NCBI GenBank assembly: GCA_003221895.1
Contig: QHUJ01000111.1
Location: 1 to 64,000 of the forward strand
Source of the DNA: Gemmatimonadota bacterium
GTDB lineage: Bacteria > Gemmatimonadota > Gemmatimonadetes > Gemmatimonadales > GWC2-71-9
Length of the DNA: 64,000 bases
Direction: 5' to 3'
A model generated the notes under the pieces. It was not told where the DNA came from, searched no databases, and saw only the letters and a program-made list of their open reading frames with translations. The position numbers and the translations under genes are program-made. Below are positions 32,003 through 44,531 of the stretch, in pieces. How positions within the stretch are numbered: the stretch's first letter is position 1; every line of letters begins with the position of its first letter.

Positions 32003-32421
32003 CGCTTGATCGCGAAGAGAATCTCGTCGATGTCGATGGGTTTGCGGACGACGTCGTTGACGCCGACCGTGGGCCGCTCGTTTGGCTTCGCGTTGGTGAC
32101 GAGCACGACGGGCACCGCGGCCAGTCGCGGATCATCGTTGCGAAAGCGGAGGAAATCGAAGCCGTCCATCCCCGGCATCGAGACATCGAGCAGGATCACG
32201 TCCGGCACGACCTCGTCCCGCAGCGTCGCGAGCGCCTCGGCGGCGTTGCCAAACGCCACCACACGATACTGCTTTTCCTCGATCAGCTCACGCAGCATGC
32301 CGCGAAACTCCGCGTCGTCCTCGATGATCGCCACGAGGCAACGCTTGGCAGCTGCGGGCTTCGCGGCAGCGCGATGTGTCCGAGTGTGCACCCGTATCAC
32401 ATGCCTCAACCGAACCGTCAT
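31990..32421 (-). CDS. Single-domain response regulator (receiver only)
   Basis: A 143-residue CheY-like receiver with a basic N-terminal extension of about 25 residues. Acidic pocket E34-D35-D36, phospho-acceptor D79 (VILLDVSMPGMDG), Thr in VVLVTNAK and Lys in VVRKPID are all present, so it should be phosphorylatable. No output domain. Its start overlaps the LemA stop by four bases, so it is the last gene of the operon that begins with the giant CheB-CheR-kinase gene. Confidence 0.9.
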   Translation of the reverse strand: MTVRLRHVIRVHTRTHRAAAKPAAAKRCLVAIIEDDAEFRGMLRELIEEKQYRVVAFGNAAEALATLRDEVVPDVILLDVSMPGMDGFDFLRFRNDDPRLAAVPVVLVTNAKPNERPTVGVNDVVRKPIDIDEILFAIKRYCV

Positions 32422-32999
32422 TTCGAGAAATCGACACGGGGCGCCTCTGCCGCCCCGGGCGTTTGCAGCTCGAAATAGGACCGCGGCTTCTTGCCGAGTA
32501 CCTTCGCCGTGATCACTTGCGGAAAGCGGCGAATGTACGCGTTGAACGAGTTGACCGTTTCGTTGTAATCCTGTCGAGCGACGGCAATGCGATTCTCCGT
32601 TCCTTCGAGCTGGTCCTGGAGAGCGCGGAAGTTTTCGTTCGACTTGAGCTGCGGATAATTCTCGGCGATCGCGAGCAGACGACCGAGCGGCGCGTTGAGG
32701 GCCTGATTTGCAGCGGCCATCGAGTCGAGGTTGCCGCTTTGCACCGCGCCGGCCAGCCGGGCACGCGCTTCCGCGACGCCGAGAAAAACGGTTTGCTCCT
32801 GCTTCGCGTATGCCTTGACGGTCTCGACCAGATTCGGGATGAGATCCGCGCGCCGCTGCAGCTGCACTTTGATCTGCGACTCGGCCGCGTTGACCTTCTC
32901 GTCGAGCGTTTGAATCGTGTTGTAGCCGCAGCCCGCGACCAGGCTCAGGACGACTGGCAGGGACAACGCGAGAGCGGTGCGGCGGGTGTGCGAGTTCAC
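32418..32999 (-). CDS. LemA family lipoprotein
   Basis: A 193-residue LemA protein. GTG 32999 follows GGAAAGGAACT and opens a signal peptide with lipobox LVAGC (Cys 24). The LemA core is clear: VQLQRRADLIPNLVETVKAYAKQE, then AIAENYPQLKSNENFRALQDQLEGTENRIAVARQDYNETVNSFN and RRFPQ. LemA proteins are helical envelope proteins, often next to TPM-domain or DUF2207 genes. The start overlaps the stop of the nucleotidyltransferase-like gene by four bases. Confidence 0.94.
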   Translation of the reverse strand: MNSHTRRTALALSLPVVLSLVAGCGYNTIQTLDEKVNAAESQIKVQLQRRADLIPNLVETVKAYAKQEQTVFLGVAEARARLAGAVQSGNLDSMAAANQALNAPLGRLLAIAENYPQLKSNENFRALQDQLEGTENRIAVARQDYNETVNSFNAYIRRFPQVITAKVLGKKPRSYFELQTPGAAEAPRVDFSK

Positions 33000-33664
33000 A
33001 GAGAGTTCCTTTCCATGCGGTTTACAAATTGCGCCGTCCGGGTCACCGCGTCGAGATAGGCTGCCGGCTCGGTCAAGCCCTGCGCCGCAAACCCTATCAG
33101 CGCCGCCGCGGCGCGCGTCAAGGCCTCCGTCGATGCGGGCGCAGGGCGGCCGGCTAGGCGCAGTACCCCGCGCAGCATCGTCAGGAAACCCGCCCACGTT
33201 CCGCGCACCACTTCAGCCAGGCGCTTCGCGTTCCCCCACTCGGCTGCATACGCCTGTCGCAGGTGCATCAGCTTCCCCATCAGCTCGTGCTCGAGCTGGC
33301 GGCGCGCATGCTCCGGGCTCACCCGGATGCCATCCCAGGGATCTCGGCCCACGAGCACGCGATGGTGGGCGCGGATGTCTTCGTACTCGATGGGAAAGGC
33401 GTCGGCGGAATCGCGCCACTCCTGTTCAGTCATCACCAGCGGCGCGGGGTGTTTGGCGTTCACCCAGTCCCGGACCGGGGGAACAAGGCGCGTGAACAGT
33501 TCGCTGTCGACGCTCGAGACGATCAGCAAGGTATTCATCGCGGGCTCCCCGCGCTCCCCTCCCTGCTCCCTCACTGCCGAGCCGTACAGGAGCAGCGTCA
33601 CCAGCCGATCGCCGAGCGCCGCGCCCAGCTGTTCCGCGAATCGATCGACCGACATTCGCGCCAT
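32996..33664 (-). CDS. Nucleotidyltransferase-fold protein, likely inactive
   Basis: A 222-residue protein with the start of a nucleotidyltransferase fold (VTLLLYGSAVRE, about 21-32). The second motif, normally DxD followed by LLIV, reads AMNTLLIV, so both metal-binding aspartates are missing. A helical second half (about 105-215) could be HEPN-like or a four-helix domain. ATG 33664 follows GGAG and sits two bases from the TPM stop. It is placed between TPM and LemA genes, which normally are adjacent. The function is unknown; a binding role is more likely than catalysis. Confidence 0.7.
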   Translation of the reverse strand: MARMSVDRFAEQLGAALGDRLVTLLLYGSAVREQGGERGEPAMNTLLIVSSVDSELFTRLVPPVRDWVNAKHPAPLVMTEQEWRDSADAFPIEYEDIRAHHRVLVGRDPWDGIRVSPEHARRQLEHELMGKLMHLRQAYAAEWGNAKRLAEVVRGTWAGFLTMLRGVLRLAGRPAPASTEALTRAAAALIGFAAQGLTEPAAYLDAVTRTAQFVNRMERNSL

Positions 33665-33665
33665 A

Positions 33666-34418
33666 TCAGAATCTCCCCCCCGAGCCACCGCCTGAGAAGC
33701 CGCCGCCACCCCCAAATCCGCCGAAGCCCCCGCCCCCACCTCCACCCCACCCGCTGCCGCCTCCCCAGCCCCCGCCCCTCCCCCTGCCGCCGAGCAAGAA
33801 CGGCAGCAGGAAGATCCGGCCGCGACTGAAAATGATCAGAAGGACGATGGCGGTGATGATCCAGCCGATCGGAATCCCGCCCGCGGGGTTCTGCCCGGGC
33901 GGCGGTTGCGCGAGTTCCGGGCTGGTGAGCGTGACGCCGAATTCCCTGGCGAACGCCTGGGCGATGAGATCGACACCCAGCGACAGCGCGGGGCCGTACT
34001 GTTCCTGCGCGAGCACCGGCAGCATCGCGTCGCGAATGCGACCGACGGCGGCGTCGGGCAGAAATCCCTCCGCCCCACGACCCGTCGAGATGAAGACGTC
34101 GCCCGTACCGGGCCGATGATTCTTGCGCGGCACCAGCAGCACGACGACGCCGAGATTCTTCGCAGGGTCGCCGGCCTCGGCCTGCGCCCCGACACCCCAC
34201 TGCCGGCCGATCTTGACCGCCACGTCGCTGGCGGGCCGGTCGCCGATGTCGGGGAGCGTGACGACCGCGATCTCGCCGCGGGTCGCGTTCCGGACCTCGG
34301 TGATCACCTGTTCCAAGTGCCGGATCGACGCGGAATCGAGGACGGCCGCGAAATCGTTGACGTACGCGCGTGCGGGGGGAATCGCCACCTGGGCGAGAAC
34401 GAAGACGATGGCTAGCAT
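33666..34418 (-). CDS. TPM domain membrane protein with Gly-rich tail
   Basis: A 250-residue protein: signal peptide (about 1-18), TPM domain (about 20-165; YVNDFAAVLD, GEIAVVTLPDIGD, RQWGVG, VVVLLVPRKN and GRGAEGFLPD), one transmembrane helix (about 180-197), then a Gly/Trp/Phe-rich tail ending GGSGGRF. TPM domains have been linked to photosystem repair and phosphatase activity in plants; in bacteria they commonly neighbour lemA. GAGGCG precedes ATG. Six bases separate it from the CheB-CheR-kinase gene, making a five-gene operon. Confidence 0.9.
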   Translation of the reverse strand: MLAIVFVLAQVAIPPARAYVNDFAAVLDSASIRHLEQVITEVRNATRGEIAVVTLPDIGDRPASDVAVKIGRQWGVGAQAEAGDPAKNLGVVVLLVPRKNHRPGTGDVFISTGRGAEGFLPDAAVGRIRDAMLPVLAQEQYGPALSLGVDLIAQAFAREFGVTLTSPELAQPPPGQNPAGGIPIGWIITAIVLLIIFSRGRIFLLPFLLGGRGRGGGWGGGSGWGGGGGGGFGGFGGGGGFSGGGSGGRF

Positions 34419-34424
34419 GCCGCC

Positions 34425-38954
<4,530 letters not shown>

Positions 38955-38966
38955 CCTGGAAATCTA
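38955..38966 (-). promoter_or_regulatory. Leaderless -10 element of the CheB-CheR-kinase gene
   Basis: On the minus strand TAGATT (38966 to 38961) ends six bases before ATG 38954. An AGG directly adjoins the start codon but is too close for a normal Shine-Dalgarno. The -35 is weak. Confidence 0.4.
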
Positions 38967-38995
38967 CTTGACCGGACTGGAGCGCGTAACGACGG

Positions 38996-39265
38996 CTAAT
39001 CCACGTGCTTGAGGCGGGTCTGCGGTGCGGTGCTCATCGAGCGCGGGGTCGCCACGTGCGCGGCGGCGGAACGCCATGCCTGCGACTGTGAGTCCCACTC
39101 GAGCCGCAGATTTCCCTGCAACGTGCTGTTGCCATCCTGCGCGGTGGCGAGAAACCACCAACCGCGAACACCGTTCTGAATCTCAGCAACCACAAATCGG
39201 CGCCCATCTACAAGTACTATTGGTTCGCCGGCCTGTGGCAGCCGGGCCATGCCCTCCGGATGCAT
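38996..39265 (-). CDS. Hypothetical small protein
   Basis: An 89-residue protein I do not recognise. ATG 39265 has AAAGG about ten bases upstream; the open frame reaches further but that part is low-complexity and Arg-rich. The core (GEPIVLVDGRRFVVAEIQ followed by RGWWFLATAQDG) reads like a small beta-sheet domain, and the tail is polar. It ends 41 bases before the CheB-CheR-kinase start on the same strand. It could be a real small gene or a remnant. Confidence 0.5.
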   Translation of the reverse strand: MHPEGMARLPQAGEPIVLVDGRRFVVAEIQNGVRGWWFLATAQDGNSTLQGNLRLEWDSQSQAWRSAAAHVATPRSMSTAPQTRLKHVD

Positions 39266-39383
39266 GTATGGTGACCTTTTGAGGAGGTGAGTCCGCGGCG
39301 CAGAGTCTAGAGATACACCTCGAGGTGTCGGGCGCCAGTATCGTCGTGACATGAATTGACCAACGCACGCATCGGAGCGGATC

Positions 39384-39884
39384 ATGGATGTCCTTGCGGT
39401 AGCAGTGCTGGTCGGCCTCTGCGCGGTCGGATTGTGCCTCATTCCTCTCGGGCTCCCCGGCCTGTGGGTCATGGTCGCCGGGATTCTCGCCTATGGTTGG
39501 CTCACGGCCTTTCGCACCGTCGGTGTATGGGTGATCGTCATCGTACTCGGCGTCGCCTTGCTCGGCGAAATCATCGAAAACTGGCTGGGGTTTCGCTTCG
39601 CGAAACGATACGGGGGATCGAGCCGCTCGGGCTGGGGAGCGTTGCTTGGCGGTCTGGTCGGCGCGTTCATCGGCGTTCCAATTGCCATCATCGGCAGTGT
39701 CATCGGGGCCTTCATCGGGTCGTTCATCGGCGCGGCGCTCTTCGAGTACAGTTACTCGCGCCGCGCCGGCGTTGCAACTCGCGCCGGGTGGGGAGCGGTC
39801 GTCGGCCGAGCGGCGGCCGCCGCAATGAAGATCGCTCTGGGACTGGTCATCGCCGCCATCGGCCTGTTCGCCGCGCTATCTTGA
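39384..39884 (+). CDS. DUF456 family membrane protein
   Basis: A 166-residue, very hydrophobic protein with about four transmembrane segments (about 2-22, 26-48, 80-112, 142-164). It fits DUF456: an N-terminal GLPGLW motif, ENWLG near 67, and Gly/Ile-rich repeated stretches (GALLGGLVGAFIG and GSVIGAFIGSFIGA). The function of DUF456 is unknown. GGAG lies about seven bases before ATG. The yceI-like gene begins four bases after its stop. Confidence 0.88.
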   Translation: MDVLAVAVLVGLCAVGLCLIPLGLPGLWVMVAGILAYGWLTAFRTVGVWVIVIVLGVALLGEIIENWLGFRFAKRYGGSSRSGWGALLGGLVGAFIGVPIAIIGSVIGAFIGSFIGAALFEYSYSRRAGVATRAGWGAVVGRAAAAAMKIALGLVIAAIGLFAALS

Positions 39885-39888
39885 TCGG
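39877..39888 (+). promoter_or_regulatory. Leaderless -10 element of the YceI-like gene
   Basis: TATCTT (39877-39882) overlaps the end of the DUF456 gene and ends six bases before ATG 39889. No Shine-Dalgarno and no clear -35. Confidence 0.35.
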
Positions 39889-40530
39889 ATGAACAGACTC
39901 GTTTGTGTTCTCGCGACACTCGCATGCGGGTCGCTTGCGGCCCAGGCTCCGTCCGCCACCCCCGCACCCCAGACCGCGCCTCCCCCCGCGCGACCTGCGT
40001 CCACCAACCGTTGGTCCGCCGATCCCGCCCACAGCGCCGTCGCCTTTCGCGTGCGCCACCTCGGCATCACGTGGGTGAATGGCTCGTTCGGCGAATGGAC
40101 CGCGGATCTCAACTTCGACCCCGCGCACGCCGAGGCAGCGAGCGTCACGGCGAAGATTCAGTCTGCCACCATCACGACCGGCAATGACCGGCGCGATACC
40201 GATCTGCGCCAGAACTACCTCGCCGTCGACAGCTTTCCCGAGATCCGCTTTGTCAGCAAGCGCGTCGAAAAGGTCGCCCCCGATAAGCTCCGCATCAGCG
40301 GCGATCTGACGCTGCGGGGAGTCACCCGCCCCGTCGTGCTCGACGCGGACATCGGTGGCGTGATCGCCAGCCCGATGGGTCGTCGCGCGGCGTTCTCCGC
40401 CACCACGACGATCAAGCGCCAGGACTATGGCATCACGTTGAACCGCTTCATGGAAGGCGCGCAGATCGTCGGCGACGACGTGCGGATCACGATCGACATC
40501 GAGGCTCGGGAAAGCGCAACGAGCCCCTGA
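39889..40530 (+). CDS. YceI family periplasmic lipid-binding protein
   Basis: A 213-residue secreted protein with a signal peptide (about 1-19) and a Pro/Ala-rich linker. The YceI lipocalin-like barrel follows: WSADPAHSAVAFRVRHLGITWVNGSFGEW, ASVTAKIQSATITTGNDRRD, FPEIRFVSKRVEKV and DLTLRGVTRPVVL. Family members bind isoprenoid quinones or similar lipids in the periplasm. Downstream, a PAP2 phosphatase starts 25 bases later on the same strand, so the two may be co-transcribed. Confidence 0.92.
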   Translation: MNRLVCVLATLACGSLAAQAPSATPAPQTAPPPARPASTNRWSADPAHSAVAFRVRHLGITWVNGSFGEWTADLNFDPAHAEAASVTAKIQSATITTGNDRRDTDLRQNYLAVDSFPEIRFVSKRVEKVAPDKLRISGDLTLRGVTRPVVLDADIGGVIASPMGRRAAFSATTTIKRQDYGITLNRFMEGAQIVGDDVRITIDIEARESATSP

Positions 40531-40555
40531 GCCCAACAACCCGTTCGGGGGAATC

Positions 40556-41257
40556 GTGACGCTGAGATTGATCCTCGTGATTGCATCGCTTGCGCAGAGT
40601 CAGGATACCCAACCCCACGTCATACGATGGTGGGAAGTCGCGGCGGTCGTCGGTACGGTCGGTCTCGCGAGCATCGCCGACCACGGCATCGACCTCTGGA
40701 TCCAGGATCACCGCTCCTCCAACAGCGATGCCGTTGCGGCCGTATTGCGCAACGGCGGCGAGCCCGCACTCGCGGTGGGAGTGGGCGGCGGGATGGCGCT
40801 TGCCGGCCTTATCAGCGGGCATGACGGGCTGCGACGGAGCGGCGAGCGGGTCCTGGCCGCGGTTGGCGTCGCTGGGCTGACCAGCGTAGCCCTCAAGTTC
40901 CCCGTCGGTCGCCTGCGGCCATCGGACACCGACGATCCCTACGTCTTCAAGCCTTTTTCAGGAAACGATGCATTTCCCTCCGGGCATACGACCGTGGCCT
41001 TCGCACTGGCGGCGTCGCTGTCGGGCGAGATACACAATCCCTGGGTGAGCGCTGTCCTGTACGCGGGCGCGGCCGGCACCGGGTGGTCTCGACTCAACGA
41101 TCATCTGCACTGGTTTTCGGACGTGCTGATGGGAAGCGCAGTAGGCATTACCGGCGCGAAGGTGATCGAGGGCCGGTGGCGCGTGTTTGGCCTCCACCCT
41201 CCAAAATTCCTCGTCGAGCCGTCTGGCGCGCGGCTCGAATGGCACGCGGAGTTTTAG
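40556..41257 (+). CDS. PAP2 family membrane phosphatase
   Basis: A 233-residue protein begun at GTG 40556. The acid phosphatase motifs are present: KFPVGRLRP near residue 122, FPSGHTTVAFALAAS near 143, and SRLNDHLHWFSDVLMG near 183, giving the expected catalytic His residues. An N-terminal signal or anchor and several hydrophobic segments place it in the inner membrane facing the periplasm. Likely substrates are phosphatidic acid, undecaprenyl pyrophosphate or similar lipids. Its TAG and the kinase's TAA overlap by four bases (41254-41257). Confidence 0.92.
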   Translation: MTLRLILVIASLAQSQDTQPHVIRWWEVAAVVGTVGLASIADHGIDLWIQDHRSSNSDAVAAVLRNGGEPALAVGVGGGMALAGLISGHDGLRRSGERVLAAVGVAGLTSVALKFPVGRLRPSDTDDPYVFKPFSGNDAFPSGHTTVAFALAASLSGEIHNPWVSAVLYAGAAGTGWSRLNDHLHWFSDVLMGSAVGITGAKVIEGRWRVFGLHPPKFLVEPSGARLEWHAEF

Positions 41258-42849
41258 GGCTTCAGTCGCTGCGGGAACTCCACGAGCTCGCGCGCCAGGG
41301 CTTCCAGCCGGTTGGTCAGACTCTCGAGCTCGTGGGCGCGCTTGGTCGTGGCGCGGCGGTACACGGTCCGCGCGGTCAGGTATGTGATGCCGAGCCAGGC
41401 CGGAATGATGGTCAGCACCGCGGCTCCCACGAGGTGCAGTGCGCCGACGCCCACGCCAATGATCGGCCCCATGCCGCCGCCCCCCATCCCGCCGCCGATA
41501 CCACCGAAGACGGCGCCGATGAGCTGATTCATGTTCTCCGAAACCGTGATGCGTGTCTGGCCGCGGCGCATCGTCACGGCGACTTCCACATCGCGCCGAA
41601 TCGCGGGACCTCTCGAGATCGTCCACGAGAACGAGCGTCCGAACTGACTCACGATCCCCGGATTGCGCATCACCCGGCGGATTTCCTCCACCATCGTCGG
41701 ATACTCGGCTTCTGGGAGCTCGCCCTCCACGACGCACTCGTACAACAATTCAGTTGGTCCGCCGATCCAGTTGTTCTTGCGGTTGGGGGCTAAAGCCCCC
41801 GGGGCGACATACGGGGTCTGAATGGAGTCGGCCGCCTGCCGCACCAGGTCCGGTGCCACGCCGACTTCGCCCGCCAGCGCCTCGACACCACCAATGGTCA
41901 TTGCGCCCGAGGCCGTCTTCTTCGCCTCGAGCTCGGTGGCGCGCTTTACGATTTCCTGGACCTCGTCTTTGTCGTAGCGCCGCCGTGGACCGGAAGGACT
42001 GCGCATCAGCTCATCCATGAGGGCAGCGGGCGTGGGGGTCCGCTGGTCTTGTCGGATCGCCAGGCCGCGCACGAGCGCCGCTTCGATTCTCGCACCTACC
42101 GCGCTCAAGCGCGTGCGGTGCATCGATGTCGCCTCGAGGAAGCGGCCCGCACGCACCGCGTCCTCCGTTGGCCAGCGGCCGGGGACTTCGCCGACCAGCA
42201 TCTCATAAACGACGACGGTGAGGCTATAGACGTCGGTCCGCTCATCGAGCTCGGTCAGTCCCGCAGCCTGCTCCGGGCTCATGTAGCCCGGCGTTCCCAC
42301 GGGAAAACCGGTCCGCGTCAGGTTCGCGCCGCCCGCCGTGCTGACGGCCTTCGCAATGCCGAAGTCCGCGACGATCGGATGGCCCTGCGAAAAGAGAATG
42401 TTCTCGGGTTTGATGTCGCGATGCACCACGCCCATGCGATGCGCGTAGGAGAGCGCGTCGGCTACCGGCTCGGCGATGGTGAGGGCCTCCTGCTGGGAGA
42501 GCGTGCGGCGCTGTTCCCTCCCTTCGAGCTTCTGGCGCAGTGAGGCCCCATCGATGTACGGCATGACGTAGTACAGAAAGCCGCCCGCCTCGCCGGAGTC
42601 GTACAACGCGAGGATGTGCGGGTGGGTCAGCCGCGCGGCGATCTGGATCTCTTTGAGAAAGCGCTCCACGCCGAGGTACGCCGCGAGTCCCGGCAGCAGC
42701 ACCTTCAGCGCGACCGCGCGAGTGTGCTTCCTGTCATCGGCGAGATACACCGTGGCCATGCCGCCGCGCCCCAACACACGACGCACAGTGTAGCGGTCGG
42801 CGAGGGCGGCCTCCAATTCGACGGGGATTTCGCGCGATGTCTGATCCAC
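41254..42849 (-). CDS. Ser/Thr protein kinase with membrane-anchored C-terminal domain
   Basis: A 531-residue Hanks-type kinase begun at GTG 42849. Kinase motifs: GRGGMATVYLA loop, VALKVL lysine, HRDIKPEN catalytic loop, DFG, and GTPGYMSPEQAAG activation segment (kinase about 18-290). The C-terminal part is unusual: a short helix (YDKDEVQEIVKRATELEAKK), a segment VEALAGEVGVAPDLVRQAA, an unassigned domain (about 370-430), two hydrophobic helices (about 436-493), and a terminal amphipathic helix. No PASTA or other sensor is present. The frame is open further upstream, but that part overlaps the symporter gene and is not coding. Confidence 0.92.
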   Translation of the reverse strand: MDQTSREIPVELEAALADRYTVRRVLGRGGMATVYLADDRKHTRAVALKVLLPGLAAYLGVERFLKEIQIAARLTHPHILALYDSGEAGGFLYYVMPYIDGASLRQKLEGREQRRTLSQQEALTIAEPVADALSYAHRMGVVHRDIKPENILFSQGHPIVADFGIAKAVSTAGGANLTRTGFPVGTPGYMSPEQAAGLTELDERTDVYSLTVVVYEMLVGEVPGRWPTEDAVRAGRFLEATSMHRTRLSAVGARIEAALVRGLAIRQDQRTPTPAALMDELMRSPSGPRRRYDKDEVQEIVKRATELEAKKTASGAMTIGGVEALAGEVGVAPDLVRQAADSIQTPYVAPGALAPNRKNNWIGGPTELLYECVVEGELPEAEYPTMVEEIRRVMRNPGIVSQFGRSFSWTISRGPAIRRDVEVAVTMRRGQTRITVSENMNQLIGAVFGGIGGGMGGGGMGPIIGVGVGALHLVGAAVLTIIPAWLGITYLTARTVYRRATTKRAHELESLTNRLEALARELVEFPQRLKP

Positions 42850-42861
42850 GCGGAGAATATA
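42850..42861 (-). promoter_or_regulatory. Leaderless -10 element of the Ser/Thr kinase gene
   Basis: On the minus strand TATATT (42861 to 42856), the same hexamer as in the blaI promoter, ends six bases before GTG 42849. No Shine-Dalgarno; the -35 is unclear. Confidence 0.5.
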
Positions 42862-42884
42862 CGGAGAGCGGGGTTTTTGGTTTG

Positions 42885-44126
42885 CTACGCGGCGATGGCG
42901 GTGGCCTGGGCTTTCGATTCGTCGTACTCGTCTTCCCAGCGAGCCATCACGACCGTCGCAAGACAGTTGCCGATCAGGTTGACGGTCGTACGCCCCATGT
43001 CCATGAGCACATCCACGCCCACCAGCGCCACGGCCGCTTCGATCGGCAGATTGAACGACGCGACCGTTCCCATCAGAATCACGAGCGCGGCGCGCGGCAC
43101 CCCCGCGACGCCTTTGCTCGTGAGCATGAGCGTAAACATCATCAGCAGCTGCTGCCCCACCGTCAGCGATATGCCGCTCGCCTGCGCCACGAAGATCAGT
43201 GCCACCGAGAGGTAGAGCGTACTGCCGTCCAGATTGAACGAATATCCCGTGGGCATGACGAACGCGACGATGCGGCGCGGGACGCCAATCGCTTCCATTC
43301 GCTCCATCGCTTTGGGCAGCGCCGCTTCTGACGAGGCGGTCGAAAACGCAATCAGCGCGGGCTCCCGCACGGCGGCGATGAACGTCCTGATCGGCACGCG
43401 CGCGAGGCGCGCCACCGGATACAACACGATCAGCACGAAGGCGACGAGCGCGATGTACAGGGTGACGACCACCATCGCGAGCGTCTGCAGATTCTTGAGG
43501 CCACCGGGACGCCCCACTGTCACCGCCAGCGCGGCCGCGACAGCGATCGGCGCGAGCTTCATCACGATGCCGGTAAACTTGAACATCACCTCGGCGACGG
43601 CCTCGCAGAATCCCAGCATCGTCTCTTTCGGCCGGCCGCGCACCTGGGTCAGTCCGATGGCGAACAGCACGGACCAGAGCACGACCTGGAGCATCTGATT
43701 GCTCGACGCGGCCTCGGCAAAGCTCTGCGGCACGATGTGCTCGAGGACCGTGGCGAACGTGATTCGCTCGGTCGCCGGCACCGATGCCGCCGGAGCCGCG
43801 AGCGTGGCGCCGACCCCCGGCTTGAGGATGTTGACCGCGAACAGGCCGATGAAGAGCGCCAGCGTGGTAACGATTTCGAAGTAAATGATGGATTTGAGCG
43901 CCAGCCGGCCGACGCGCTTCATGTCGTCGCCGTGCCCCGCGATGCCGACCACGAGCGTGCCGAAAATCAGCGGCACGATGATCGATTTGATGAGTCGGAT
44001 GAACGCCGTGGACAGCGGCAGCAGCGCAACGCCGAAATGCGGGAACGCGATGCCGACGGCGATGCCGACGAGCATCGCAATCACGATCCACTGCGTCAGC
44101 GTGATACGGCGGAGAACCGTCCACAT
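42885..44126 (-). CDS. Dicarboxylate/amino acid:cation symporter (DAACS family)
   Basis: A 413-residue inner-membrane carrier of the GltP/DctA family with about eight transmembrane helices and two re-entrant loops. Signature regions are visible: a serine-containing hairpin (FSTASSEAALPKAM), the Na/substrate motif GYSFNLDGSTLYL (variant of NMDGT), and VGVDVLMDMGRTTVNLIGN, where the Asp and Arg define anionic substrate binding. It imports glutamate, aspartate or C4-dicarboxylates with Na+ or H+. ATG 44126 is preferred; TTG 44138 would add four residues. It precedes the Ser/Thr kinase by 35 bases on the same strand. Confidence 0.93.
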   Translation of the reverse strand: MWTVLRRITLTQWIVIAMLVGIAVGIAFPHFGVALLPLSTAFIRLIKSIIVPLIFGTLVVGIAGHGDDMKRVGRLALKSIIYFEIVTTLALFIGLFAVNILKPGVGATLAAPAASVPATERITFATVLEHIVPQSFAEAASSNQMLQVVLWSVLFAIGLTQVRGRPKETMLGFCEAVAEVMFKFTGIVMKLAPIAVAAALAVTVGRPGGLKNLQTLAMVVVTLYIALVAFVLIVLYPVARLARVPIRTFIAAVREPALIAFSTASSEAALPKAMERMEAIGVPRRIVAFVMPTGYSFNLDGSTLYLSVALIFVAQASGISLTVGQQLLMMFTLMLTSKGVAGVPRAALVILMGTVASFNLPIEAAVALVGVDVLMDMGRTTVNLIGNCLATVVMARWEDEYDESKAQATAIAA

Positions 44127-44225
44127 AGAGCGGCTCAAGGATAACCGCCCCGACGAACCTCGCCAGCGGCGAGCTCAGTGGTTGCCCCCACTTACATCTT
44201 CACGTCCCTGAAGGTAGTGTGAGAC

Positions 44226-44531
44226 ATGGCCTCGGAGATCAGCGCAGTAGCTGCGGAAGTGGCGGGTCGGCTCCGCCGGCGTGGTATCGCGTTGAAGGGC
44301 GATGAGCGGCCGGAGGATCTCGCCGATCTGTTGTCAGCCGTGGAGAGATTCGAGGGGGCGGTCGAGGCGCGCGGCGGCGATCTGATGGTGGACGATCTGC
44401 AAAGCTCGCAGCCCGACGATCGCCACTTTGTCCTGCCACCGCGAAGTGCGGATGAGTCGTTGCGCATTTACATCGCGCAGGTGGATGGGGCGACCGCGCG
44501 TGTGAAAGAGCACCCCAGGATTACTTCTTGA
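44226..44531 (+). CDS. Hypothetical protein
   Basis: A 101-residue acidic protein I do not recognise. The first 60 residues are predicted helical (SEISAVAAEVAGRLRRRG and RPEDLADLLSAVERFEGAVEARGGD), the rest is extended and polar. TAGTGT lies five bases before ATG 44226, so it may be leaderless. Its last 11 bases overlap the convergent pirin gene. Codon use matches the neighbours, which favours a real gene. Confidence 0.55.
   Translation: MASEISAVAAEVAGRLRRRGIALKGDERPEDLADLLSAVERFEGAVEARGGDLMVDDLQSSQPDDRHFVLPPRSADESLRIYIAQVDGATARVKEHPRITS

Noticed and set aside
41254-44124. A 956-codon open frame joining the Ser/Thr kinase to a long N-terminal extension
   Set aside because: The extension (42850-44124) overlaps the DAACS symporter in another frame on the same strand and shows no family similarity, while the symporter is clearly coding. 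The kinase starts at 42849.
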